Source: a virus. From it: DNA of 21,041 nt. Made by a program: the position numbers and the translations under genes. The DNA is taken from IMG/VR virus record IMGVR_UViG_3300032116_001540, positions 1-21,041 of that record, one strand, 5' to 3'. Position 1 is the first letter of the stretch; each line of letters opens with the position of its first letter. Under the pieces are notes generated by a model. The model was not told the DNA's origin and did not search any database. It worked only from the letters and a program-made list of their open reading frames with translations. This document shows positions 12,633 through 20,023 of this stretch, one piece after another.

Positions 12633-12708
12633 GGGGCGGAAGGTAAGCCGGTAGCATCCGATACTCTTATAAGGTATTCATAGGTAGGTTCGACTCCTAC
12701 TCGCCCTA
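12633..12708 (+). tRNA. tRNA-Ile with anticodon UAU
   Basis: A 76-base cloverleaf. Acceptor GGGGCGG (12633-12639) pairs with TCGCCCT (12701-12707), with G-U at both ends, and A12708 is the discriminator. The anticodon stem ATACT/GGTAT encloses the seven-base loop CTTATAA (12666-12672), with anticodon TAT at 12668-12670 and A37. The T arm is GTAGG, TTCGACT, CCTAC. The D arm contains GGT but pairs poorly (two clear pairs). UAU reads AUA, normally handled by a CAU tRNA with lysidine, so it would suit AUA-rich phage genes. CCA is not encoded. The weak D arm leaves some doubt about function. Confidence 0.75.
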
Positions 12709-12780
12709 TTATACTTGCTTTTGATGAAAGAAGAACTATTATATCATGAACAGTAATCCTATACAAAACAAGGAAAGTTT

Positions 12781-13038
12781 ATGACTCATCGTTCATTATG
12801 TTGTATGCCAATAGTAACTTTAATGATTGGTTTATTGGTTTTATCAGTTGGATTTAATTTTGTATTTATTGAGAAAATAAATAAGTTATCCAATATTGTC
12901 AATACAATAACAGCACCAGTTGACGATGATGAACTCAAAAACTTGATGGAAGAAATCAAAAGATTATCAAAACAGGAGTATATGAATAATCTTAAATATG
13001 ATATCAAAACAAAACAACCAATACACAATGATTTCTGA
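12781..13038 (+). CDS. Single-pass membrane protein, 85 aa
   Basis: AAGGA at 12770-12774 leads ATG 12781. Residues about 8-30 (CMPIVTLMIGLLVLSVGFNFVF) form one transmembrane helix. The rest is soluble helix with coiled-coil spacing (INKLSNIVNTI, then DDELKNLMEEIKRLSKQEY). Such anchored coiled coils are common in phages; no name can be given. It overlaps the next gene by 11 bases. Confidence 0.6.
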   Translation: MTHRSLCCMPIVTLMIGLLVLSVGFNFVFIEKINKLSNIVNTITAPVDDDELKNLMEEIKRLSKQEYMNNLKYDIKTKQPIHNDF

Positions 13039-13240
13039 TCTAATTAAAAATAGAATTTGGCAACTAAAATTATCTTTCTTTAACAGAAAATGTTATTTTA
13101 CTGGACAAAAATTACAATATAAACTGTGTTATTGTGGACGCAAACAAATCAAAGACAGTATATCTTATAGGTATTTAAATGATGATATTTGGGTATCCTC
13201 AAAGGAATATTTGAAACTACTAAAAAGCAATATTCTGTAG
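13028..13240 (+). CDS. Hypothetical basic protein with Cys motif, 70 aa
   Basis: From ATG 13028 the product is MISDLIKNRIWQLKLSFFNRK, then CYFTGQKLQYKLCYCGRKQ, in which the CYxTG and CxC elements recall the first half of HNH-type zinc modules, then DDIWVSSKEYLKLLKS. It is too short to be a nuclease by itself. An in-frame ATG at 12998 would add ten residues but overlap the previous gene more. No ribosome-binding site is clear for either start. Confidence 0.45.
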   Translation: MISDLIKNRIWQLKLSFFNRKCYFTGQKLQYKLCYCGRKQIKDSISYRYLNDDIWVSSKEYLKLLKSNIL

Positions 13241-13294
13241 GTGTATAAGATAAGTAGCCTTCCTAAACTATTGATTTTATAATCAACCCACCTA
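13238..13294 (+). other. Nested inverted repeats in the gap before the 58-aa gene
   Basis: TAGGTG (13238-13243, containing the previous stop codon) is exactly complementary to CACCTA (13289-13294), and inside lies a hairpin TTGATT (13271-13276), loop TTAT, AATCAA (13281-13286). No T run follows, so an intrinsic terminator is unlikely. The rest of the 70-base gap shows only the purine-rich ribosome-binding region AGAAAGAAGA before ATG 13311. Confidence 0.35.
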
Positions 13295-13310
13295 TAAGAA
13301 AGAAGAAAAT

Positions 13311-13487
13311 ATGAAATATAGATTGCTGTTTATCGGTCTAGTCTCAGTTTTGTTTGCTTCATTAACAATGAATGTTATTCATTCAGAATCACTAGACGCT
13401 GCTAAAGAAACAATACAGATTAATGAGATGGTACATTCAAAGGTTATCAATAGTTTACATGACCGATTAATGCAATTAGAAGATTAA
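13311..13487 (+). CDS. Small protein with N-terminal signal or membrane anchor, 58 aa
   Basis: The frame opens at ATG 13311 after an AGAAGAAA ribosome-binding region and stops at TAA 13485-13487. Residues 1-24 (MKYRLLFIGLVSVLFA, then SLTMNVIH) resemble a signal peptide or single membrane helix. The remainder is a short amphipathic helix (DAAKETIQINEMVHSKVI). The tmRNA begins at the very next base after the stop, so one transcript must be either translated or processed at this boundary. Function unknown. Confidence 0.5.
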   Translation: MKYRLLFIGLVSVLFASLTMNVIHSESLDAAKETIQINEMVHSKVINSLHDRLMQLED

Positions 13488-13842
13488 GGGCGAGAAAAGG
13501 TTTCGACTACATAAAGAAGATTATATTGGCAAGTAGAAGTTGATCTGGAGGCTTCTTTAAAACCAGATTAAACGCTTTAACTGGCGAAACTCAGTTAGCA
13601 CTTGCTGCCTAACTAAAACGGGCAGTAACGGACTGCGATTGCGAATGAGGGTAGCGATCAAAAGTCTGTCGTCAAATCCCTCTGCACTTACAATATCCAA
13701 CGGGTTGTAGGTTAAGAGCAGTTGGTAAGATGAGATTAGTCTTGTTTATTCTGTACTCTCATTTAATTTATGAATAAAATAAACTTGTAGAAGATATGAT
13801 TTGAAATATGATAGGACAGGGGTTCGACTCCCCTCTCGTCCA
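13488..13842 (+). ncRNA. ssrA: tmRNA (ssrA), one-piece, tag ALTGETQLALAA
   Basis: Rescues stalled ribosomes by trans-translation with SmpB. The ends pair as GGGCGAG (13488-13494) with CTCGTCC (13835-13841) and keep G3-U70 (G13490 with T13839), the alanine identity pair; A13842 is the discriminator and the T arm is AGGGG, TTCGACT, CCCCT. CTACA/TGTAG (13507, 13786) closes helix 2. PK1 is AGAAG/CTTCT crossed with ATCTGG/CCAGAT (13535-13568). PK2 is CGGACT/AGTCTG crossed with GAGGG/CCCTC (13629-13682). The resume codon GCT at 13574 has the expected A at -4, and the tag ends at TAA 13610-13612. The genome has CTA where CCA would be. It fits between two reading frames with no spacer. Confidence 0.96.
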
Positions 13843-13844
13843 CT

Positions 13845-14237
13845 ATGACTAGAAAAATTTGTGCATATTGTAACAAAAGGAAAAACAAGGGGAGTTTTCC
13901 TAAACATAGTATGTACAAGGATAATCTAGATAGTCGATGTAAAAAGTGTGTTAAAAAACAGTCTAAAGTTCGCGGAAAACTTCATAAAAAAGCCCCGCCT
14001 CGTCCAGAGGTATGTGAGTGCTGTAAAAAAGTACCATTAAAATGGTGTTTGGATCATGACCACTCTGATGATTCTTTTAGAGGATGGGTCTGTGAGAGAT
14101 GTAATACTGGTATAGGTAAACTTGATGACAATTTAAACGGTGTAATTAAGGCTGTAAACTATTTGATTATGGCAAAAAATAGGAACCAGCAAAATGAATC
14201 TTTATCACAAATGGATTCAGCACCTAAAAGAAAATGA
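13845..14237 (+). CDS. Endonuclease VII family protein (recombination endonuclease)
   Basis: The Endonuclease VII fold is shown by C57/C60, DHDH at residues 70-73, the following FRGWVC (C83) and C86-N87, and the helical end GIGKLDDN. T4 endonuclease VII resolves branched DNA during packaging, but small free-standing relatives are often homing-like nucleases. Extra CxxC pairs at C6/C9 and C32/C35 make an N-terminal zinc module, so the start at ATG 13845 is needed. That ATG lies three bases after the tmRNA discriminator, and the only purine-rich sequence upstream is in the tmRNA T arm, so translation initiation is odd. 130 aa. Confidence 0.88.
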   Translation: MTRKICAYCNKRKNKGSFPKHSMYKDNLDSRCKKCVKKQSKVRGKLHKKAPPRPEVCECCKKVPLKWCLDHDHSDDSFRGWVCERCNTGIGKLDDNLNGVIKAVNYLIMAKNRNQQNESLSQMDSAPKRK

Positions 14238-14403
14238 CATGACCTATTTACAGCATTTAGTCTTTGCGTTTTTCTATGGTTCTTGTTGTTTGCTTGCTGG
14301 ACTGTATTTAATGATACATTCAGTATTACCTTGTTTTTTCGCAACAGCAGGGAGCGATTTGGTAACAAGGCTAAATGTAATATTTAGAAAAAGCCAAAAA
14401 TGA
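14194..14403 (+). CDS. Small membrane protein, 69 aa
   Basis: ATG 14194 has AGGA at 14181-14184, nine bases upstream, and lies within the end of the endonuclease gene (44-base overlap). The alternative ATG 14239 starts one base after that stop but lacks a ribosome-binding site. The region YLQHLVFAFFYGSCCLLAGLYLM forms one long hydrophobic segment, with a second weaker one before the basic C-terminus (VIFRKSQK). Function unknown. A 50-base gap without a gene follows. Confidence 0.45.
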   Translation: MNLYHKWIQHLKENDMTYLQHLVFAFFYGSCCLLAGLYLMIHSVLPCFFATAGSDLVTRLNVIFRKSQK

Positions 14404-14453
14404 TACCAATATATACAAAACGATCATAGAGACACTCATAGAAAGTTTATCAA

Positions 14454-14990
14454 ATGATCTATTATTTTACTCCATTTATTAAAGGCAATCTTGGAGAAGC
14501 ATATAATCACTATTGTGATTTAGTTCCAAATGACGAAGATTGGATAACATTAGTTGATGGAGATGTTATGCAACTACACACCAACTGGGCAGATATCTGG
14601 TATAAAATTATTGAACAAAATAATAATGCTGGAATTATTTCTTGTCTAACAAATAGAGTTGCAAAAAGCAATAAAAATCAATTATGTTATGACATGTATA
14701 ATGAAACAGATATTTTAAAACATAAATTATATGCATCTAAAATTTTTAATGAAAAAAAATATTCTACTAAAAAAATGAACGGTGGTTTTTTATCTGGATT
14801 TTTTTTTGCATTTAAAAAATCAACTTGGAAGCAAGTCAATAAATTTGATGATGGTATTTTACATATAGATAAAAAGTTTTATAATAAAGTTAAACAAATC
14901 AAACCGTGTTTGATAGCAGAAGGTTTCTATGTTTTACATTATTATAGAATGTTAGAGGGGGATAGATATATTGACCATCTTTTATATTAA
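14454..14990 (+). CDS. Short GT2-like glycosyltransferase
   Basis: A small GT-A-fold transferase, 178 aa. The DxD metal site is D35-G-D37 in DWITLVDGDVMQL, and the acceptor-side motif GGFLSGFFFAFKKSTW followed by VNKFDDGILHIDKKFY and the ending VLHYYRM are as in small phage family-2 relatives, which start MIYY(C/F)TP as here. It probably passes a sugar from a nucleotide sugar to an unknown acceptor. First gene of the glycan cluster, with very AT-rich codon use. No signal or membrane segment. Confidence 0.75.
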   Translation: MIYYFTPFIKGNLGEAYNHYCDLVPNDEDWITLVDGDVMQLHTNWADIWYKIIEQNNNAGIISCLTNRVAKSNKNQLCYDMYNETDILKHKLYASKIFNEKKYSTKKMNGGFLSGFFFAFKKSTWKQVNKFDDGILHIDKKFYNKVKQIKPCLIAEGFYVLHYYRMLEGDRYIDHLLY

Positions 14991-14995
14991 ATTTA

Positions 14996-15589
14996 ATGAG
15001 TATATTTAATACATTTATTATTCCTACAATAGGTAGATCCTCACTTAAAACCGCAATAGAAAGTGTGCTTATTCAAGATAATACTCATATAGTTGTTATT
15101 AGTGATAATATCAAACTTAATAATTTAATAAATAATAATAGAATAACATATATAAAAAATAAATACGACAGTGGATCAGCAGGGTTGGTTAGAAATTGTG
15201 GTATAGAATATACTCTATCACATATACAAACAGAATATATCTCTTTTCTTGATGATGATGATTATATTACTAATAATTTTACTGATATTATAAAATTGTA
15301 TCCAATATATGATTTATTAATTCATTCTATTAATTTTCTATATCATAAAAAAGAAAGAAAAAAACTACCACCGTGTTCTGGATTTGAAATTAAAAGAGGA
15401 CATATGGGAATTGCTATGACAGTAAAAAATCAAATATTAAAAGATAAACATATTAGATTTGGTAATTTTATTGCAGAAGATTTTTTCTTTGCTAAAGCTT
15501 TGATAGATAATGGTGCTACCTATTATAATACCGGAATATCAACTTATGTTGCACCATCTAAAGGCAAGTGGAATTATATCCATGATTAG
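14996..15589 (+). CDS. GT2-family glycosyltransferase
   Basis: Starts with the family-2 opening FIIPTIGRSSLKTAIESVL, then RNCGIEY and the acidic metal-binding cluster FLDDDDYI (D86-D89), and later IAEDFFFAKALIDNG, which resembles the catalytic ED region. 197 aa, compact and lacking a second domain. It begins six bases after the previous transferase gene and overlaps the next by eight bases, so the transferases are made from one message. Donor and acceptor unknown. Confidence 0.82.
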   Translation: MSIFNTFIIPTIGRSSLKTAIESVLIQDNTHIVVISDNIKLNNLINNNRITYIKNKYDSGSAGLVRNCGIEYTLSHIQTEYISFLDDDDYITNNFTDIIKLYPIYDLLIHSINFLYHKKERKKLPPCSGFEIKRGHMGIAMTVKNQILKDKHIRFGNFIAEDFFFAKALIDNGATYYNTGISTYVAPSKGKWNYIHD

Positions 15590-17123
15590 TGTTTGTATAT
15601 TAAATTGGAATTGTTTGACCACACTAGAAAAAACAATAAAATTAATTGAAGATGATCTAAAACATATTGTTCATGAAATAATTATATATGATCAAAATTC
15701 TAGTGACGGATCTGTAGATTATTTAAAAAAAATTCAATCGAATAATATCCATGCGATACTAGATGAAAAGAATAGTGGAAATTCTATTGCTAGAAATAGA
15801 ATGATTAATCAATCTAAATATAAATATATTTTATTATTAGATTCAGATATTGTGCCAATTAAAAATTCTATTTATTCTATAATTAATTTTATGGAAAATA
15901 ATTTACAATATCATTATTTAGGATATAATTGGCGTTCGTATACAGTTAATGAACAAGAAGCAACAAATTATGAATATGAAATAAAACAATCAGATATAGT
16001 AGATTGGAAAGATAATATTGCACTGACTCAGTATGGGATATTTAGAAGTGATATATTAAAAGCATTTCCATTTCCAGAATTTTATCCATTTAATTTAGAA
16101 GGGTGGGGTGGAGAGGATGATATGGTTGGAGAAACTATAAAAGCATCAAATACAGGAATCGGTGGAACAATAATAAATAGAGTATATTTTCATAACAAAG
16201 GAAGCAGTATTATACATTTAGGAAAAGATACTCATCAAAGATTATATATGATTAGATTTATATATACTAAATATTTTATAGATTTTTTAAATTTTGAAGA
16301 AAAAATTAATGCTCTAAAATATAAAACATTAAAAAAAACATTACTTCATTGTCAAAAATATCATTGGGATTTAAATAACAATTTAGGAGATATTGCTACA
16401 AACCATATAATTATGGAATATTTTCCATTTTTTGAGTTTGATAATATGGAAAAAAATAATTTATTAATGTTTGGTGGAACAATTATGGATCACATAGATA
16501 ATGCCAACAAATTATATGATACTAAATTTAAAAATATTCTTTATTTTGGGGTTGGTCTTTCTAATAAAAATGAGTTACATAGAGCAATTAAAAATATAAT
16601 AGCAAATAATATTTTATATACAATTATTCCAAGAGGACCAAAAACAAAACAAGTTTTGACAGATAATTCAATTAATTGTAAGAATGCTTGCGGAGATGTG
16701 GTCCAATTATTAGCTTCTTTACCATTATCTAATACAAATCTTGATGATCCAGAGCTTTTGGTATATGATGTTTATAATCCTGATTTAATTATTCCTGAGT
16801 CTAAAAACTATGAAATTATAAAAGTAGCTCAAAACAATTCTTTTGAAAACATAAAATATTATAATCTCAACAACTTTTTAGTGGCCGTCAACAATTTTAG
16901 TAAAATTTATTCATCACAGGTTCATCCATTTTTAATCGCTTCTTTATTGGGCAAGCCATGCTGTCTGCATCCGAAAGACTTTAGAGCAAAAGACTTTAGA
17001 TATTTTAAATCATTTAAACTAGATATGTCAAAAGAAGATTCCTTATTATTAAGATCAGAAGCACAACAAAATATTCAAAAATTTATTATCAAGTTTTTTA
17101 AAGAAATGAAAAAGTTTGCATGA
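15582..17123 (+). CDS. Two-domain protein: GT2 glycosyltransferase fused to pyruvyl-transferase-like domain
   Basis: Residues 1 to about 255 are a family-2 transferase: SVCILNWNCLTTLEKTI, DQNSSDGS, LLLDSDIVP with DSD at 87-89, and GWGGEDDMV near 190. From about 265 a polysaccharide pyruvyl-transferase-like (PS_pyruv_trans) domain begins with NNNLGDIATNHIIMEYF, then MFGGTIMDHI, YFGVGLSN, IIPRGPKTKQVL and VHPFLIASLLGKPCC, the order of that family. ATG 15582 is chosen because the GT2 strand starts there; it overlaps the previous stop by eight bases. 513 aa. One protein could add a sugar and a ketal pyruvate or, if the second domain is degenerate, only scaffold. The stop joins the epimerase gene by ATGA. 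Confidence 0.8.
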   Translation: MISVCILNWNCLTTLEKTIKLIEDDLKHIVHEIIIYDQNSSDGSVDYLKKIQSNNIHAILDEKNSGNSIARNRMINQSKYKYILLLDSDIVPIKNSIYSIINFMENNLQYHYLGYNWRSYTVNEQEATNYEYEIKQSDIVDWKDNIALTQYGIFRSDILKAFPFPEFYPFNLEGWGGEDDMVGETIKASNTGIGGTIINRVYFHNKGSSIIHLGKDTHQRLYMIRFIYTKYFIDFLNFEEKINALKYKTLKKTLLHCQKYHWDLNNNLGDIATNHIIMEYFPFFEFDNMEKNNLLMFGGTIMDHIDNANKLYDTKFKNILYFGVGLSNKNELHRAIKNIIANNILYTIIPRGPKTKQVLTDNSINCKNACGDVVQLLASLPLSNTNLDDPELLVYDVYNPDLIIPESKNYEIIKVAQNNSFENIKYYNLNNFLVAVNNFSKIYSSQVHPFLIASLLGKPCCLHPKDFRAKDFRYFKSFKLDMSKEDSLLLRSEAQQNIQKFIIKFFKEMKKFA

Positions 17124-18184
17124 AAAAAGTTTTATTTATTTTAGGAACTAGACCGGAGGCTATAAAACTCAAACCTATCATACTACAATGCGTAGATTTA
17201 TTTGATATAAAAATATGTTTAACAAATCAACACCCTGATATAGATCATATTTTATCTGAATTTAGAGAAAATATTATTAGTTTAGGATTGAAGAGAAGTG
17301 GTTCTAGTTTATCTAATTTAATGGGAAATATTCTAGTCTTATTAGATAATGAAACAAGAATTAAAGAATGGAAACCAGATCTAACAATTGTACATGGGGA
17401 CACAACTTCTTCTTTGTGTGGAGCATTATATTCTTTTTATGAACAAATACCTATTTGTCATATAGAATCTGGCTTAAGGACACACAATAAATTTTCTCCA
17501 TTTCCAGAAGAATCCAATAGAAAAATAATAGACCATCTTGCAACAATAAATTTTGCTGCAACAGAAAACAATAAAGATAATCTTAATTATGAAAAGATAT
17601 TACACAATGTCCATGTAGTTGGTAATTCTATTATTGACGTAATTAAGAATAATTTAAATGATATATCTATGATCTCCAACGATAGTTTCGGCGTGATAAC
17701 TTTACATAGAAGAGAAAACTGGAAAAATAATATATCATTAGCATTAAAAGAGATAAGTAAATTTTGCATCCAGCATGAATATAAAATGATTTATGTATGT
17801 AATAATAATATAGAACTACAATCTTTAGTTAAGCAAACAATTAACGACAATCCTTTTATAAGTATAATTAATTCATTAGACAATAAAGAATTTCATCATT
17901 TAATTGCAAAATCAACTTTTATTATAACTGATAGCGGAGGAATACAAGAAGAAGCGAGTTTTATTGGTAAGCCAATTTTAATTTTAAGAGATTCGACAGA
18001 AAGACAAGAAATTATTGAAAATAACTGTGGTATATTATTACAAATTAATAACATACAAGAAATATTAGAAAATATTCTATTCAATAAGATACTATTTAAT
18101 CAGAATAAAGCATTATATGGAAATGGTACAACCAGTATGCAGATAGTAGAGATATTAAAATCCTATATAGATATTTTATATTAA
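17120..18184 (+). CDS. wecB: UDP-N-acetylglucosamine 2-epimerase (non-hydrolysing)
   Basis: Converts UDP-GlcNAc to UDP-ManNAc, a precursor of surface polysaccharides. GTRPEA at 9-14 binds the nucleotide; further landmarks are HGDT (D94), HIESGLRT (E116), PFPEESNR (E130/E131), LHRREN (H196), DSGGIQEE and GKPILILRDSTERQE. These match WecB/MnaA catalytic residues. The early TGQH motif reads TNQH. 354 aa is a little shorter than the usual 370-380 but complete. It sits between two glycosyltransferase genes, so its product likely feeds them. It is full of AAT, ATA and TTA codons. Confidence 0.93.
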   Translation: MKKVLFILGTRPEAIKLKPIILQCVDLFDIKICLTNQHPDIDHILSEFRENIISLGLKRSGSSLSNLMGNILVLLDNETRIKEWKPDLTIVHGDTTSSLCGALYSFYEQIPICHIESGLRTHNKFSPFPEESNRKIIDHLATINFAATENNKDNLNYEKILHNVHVVGNSIIDVIKNNLNDISMISNDSFGVITLHRRENWKNNISLALKEISKFCIQHEYKMIYVCNNNIELQSLVKQTINDNPFISIINSLDNKEFHHLIAKSTFIITDSGGIQEEASFIGKPILILRDSTERQEIIENNCGILLQINNIQEILENILFNKILFNQNKALYGNGTTSMQIVEILKSYIDILY

Positions 18185-18187
18185 AAA

Positions 18188-19744
18188 ATGACTCAAGTAA
18201 TTTACTATAAATTTAATCCACACAAAACATATAAATTCGGCTGTGTGATTTGTTGCTATAATAGAGAATCTTTTGTTAAAGATACAATAAATAGTATATC
18301 AAAAAGTTTTTTACCTCAAGATTTACTTTTTATTATTATTGATGATGGTAGTAATCCAGTTATTCAAGTTGAATTAGATCATGACTATATACTCATACGA
18401 AAAGATAAAAATTATGGAATATCTAATAGTCTTGCTATTGGTTGGGATATAGCATATATATTAAATATTGAGTATCTTATGAATTTAGATTCAGATACAA
18501 ATGTTTCTGTTAATTGGTTGTCAAGACTACTAAGCACATCTAAAAAATTTAATGACAATGCTGTTGTCACAGGATTCAATGGAAGATATCACTCAATTAT
18601 TAATGACAACAAAAATTATTATTTAAAAAATTCTATAGGAGGGATAAATATTTGGTTTGAAAAAACACTATACGAACAAACTATTAGAAAATCATTAACG
18701 ACATATGATATCATCCCAAACTCTATTGATAAAATATTATTAGATATAGATAAATATGGAGTTAATCCAAAAATTCATGATGTATATAATGGATGGGATT
18801 GGGGTCTGGTATCATTATGTAATGACCAAAAAATAGAGATGGTCTGCGTAAAACCATCTGTAGTACAACACATAGGCAAAAGAGGATTAAACAGTAAACC
18901 AAACAATATTGAAAAGTCTCTAGATTATCAAAATATTTGTGTTCCAAAAATAATTCATCAATTATGGAAAGACAATAATATTCCCGAACACCTTAGATTA
19001 ATGCAAAAAAGTGTCTTAAATAATCATCCGACATATGAATATAAGTTATGGACAGACGAACTATTAATAGAATTTATTCGACAATTTTATCCAAATATTT
19101 TGGACTATTATCAAACTGGAATAGAACACATCATACAACAAATAGATTTTGTGCGTCTTTTATTATTGTATCACTATGGTGGAGTGTATATTGACATAGA
19201 TTCTTTCTGTATAAATCCTGTAGATGATATACTAAATTATCCTTGTTCGTTCATTGATACAAAAAAACACGAAGCTTTTTCTGATAATTATTATCCATTA
19301 GTATTAAATAATGCTTTTATTGCTGCTGAAAAAGATAATTATTTTATTCAACAAATATTAATACATATAATAGAATATAATGATCCAGTTAACTATAAAG
19401 AATATTGTTCATTTAATCCTGCTTATACCAAAATACTTAAATCTGCCGGCCCATTATGTATAACTGATGTGTATTTAAATTATAGTTTTAAATCTTGCAT
19501 TAATTTATTATCAAGCGATTATTATTTTGGATCAAGTTATGATAAAAAAATGACAGCAAATCAAATTTTAGAATATGGTATAAAGGTAAGTCATAATATT
19601 AAAAACTGTCATTTTATACATTTACATGAAAGTAGTTGGTGGAAAGACGATAATGATAAAGCAATATCACCTCCAACAAACAAGTTTTTTACTAAAGAAA
19701 ATATTGAAATCAAGAAAAATATGGCTAAGTTAGAATTAATATAA
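18188..19744 (+). CDS. Two-domain glycosyltransferase: GT2 plus GT32-like
   Basis: The N-terminal half (to about 245) is family 2: FGCVICCYNRESFVKDTINSI, IIDDGS, LMNLDSDTNVS (DSD 101-103) and NGWDWGLVSLC. The C-terminal half starts at residue 252 with VPKIIHQLWKD, followed by the GT32 pattern LWTDELLIEF, IDFVRLLLLYHYGGVYIDID (DxD at 336-338), the OCH1-type sugar-binding DxD. The 518-aa fusion could add two sugars in turn. The end FIHLHESSWWKDD also fits GT32. Starts three bases after the epimerase stop; last gene of the cluster. Confidence 0.85.
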   Translation: MTQVIYYKFNPHKTYKFGCVICCYNRESFVKDTINSISKSFLPQDLLFIIIDDGSNPVIQVELDHDYILIRKDKNYGISNSLAIGWDIAYILNIEYLMNLDSDTNVSVNWLSRLLSTSKKFNDNAVVTGFNGRYHSIINDNKNYYLKNSIGGINIWFEKTLYEQTIRKSLTTYDIIPNSIDKILLDIDKYGVNPKIHDVYNGWDWGLVSLCNDQKIEMVCVKPSVVQHIGKRGLNSKPNNIEKSLDYQNICVPKIIHQLWKDNNIPEHLRLMQKSVLNNHPTYEYKLWTDELLIEFIRQFYPNILDYYQTGIEHIIQQIDFVRLLLLYHYGGVYIDIDSFCINPVDDILNYPCSFIDTKKHEAFSDNYYPLVLNNAFIAAEKDNYFIQQILIHIIEYNDPVNYKEYCSFNPAYTKILKSAGPLCITDVYLNYSFKSCINLLSSDYYFGSSYDKKMTANQILEYGIKVSHNIKNCHFIHLHESSWWKDDNDKAISPPTNKFFTKENIEIKKNMAKLELI

Positions 19745-19763
19745 GCTTAAATAAAAGGAGACT

Positions 19764-20012
19764 ATGACAATGATAGTATTATCTAAATTAAGAGGTGTTA
19801 CTGGTACACTAGATACTGACACAAGCGTTTTTACTCCACGAGAATGGACAGTAGAAGAAACTGCTCGATATGATGCTATAGTAGTAGAAGAAGTTGTTTT
19901 GGCTAAACTCAATGGTGTTACCGGAGTTTTGAATAAGACCAACAACACTTTTACTGCCAGAGAATGGACCGAGGAAGAAACTTCTCGTTATAATGCGATA
20001 ACTATTGTTTAA
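19764..20012 (+). CDS. Protein of two tandem 40-residue repeats, 82 aa
   Basis: The protein is an internal duplication. Unit 1 (from V5) reads KLRGVTGTL...FTPREWTVEETARYDAI and unit 2 (from V45) reads KLNGVTGVL...FTAREWTEEETSRYNAI, offset by exactly 40 residues (120 bases). Shared positions are K-L-x-G-V-T-G, F-T-x-R-E-W-T-x-E-E-T-x-R-Y-x-A-I. Each unit looks like two strands then a helix. AGGAG is only three bases from ATG 19764 and nine from ATG 19770, so either may be the true start. It follows the glycan genes after 19 bases, but higher GC suggests a different history. Function unknown. Confidence 0.65.
   Translation: MTMIVLSKLRGVTGTLDTDTSVFTPREWTVEETARYDAIVVEEVVLAKLNGVTGVLNKTNNTFTAREWTEEETSRYNAITIV
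19776..20009 (+). repeat. Direct tandem repeat, 120-base period, inside the 82-aa gene
   Basis: Unit 1 spans 19776-19895 and unit 2 19896-20009. Base identity is partial (for example GGTGTTAC is present in both, and AGAGAATGGAC against GAGAATGGAC), while the encoded residues match at most conserved positions, as expected for an old duplication kept by selection on protein. Confidence 0.7.
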
Positions 20013-20023
20013 TAGGAGATTAT

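Noticed and set aside
12545-12766. Minus-strand frame containing RVGVEPTYEYLIR
   Set aside because: This peptide comes from translating the complement of the tRNA T arm and is a common false protein call.
13238-13294. Terminator or riboswitch before the 58-aa gene
   Set aside because: The nested repeats are short and AT-rich, no T run follows and no known riboswitch consensus is seen.
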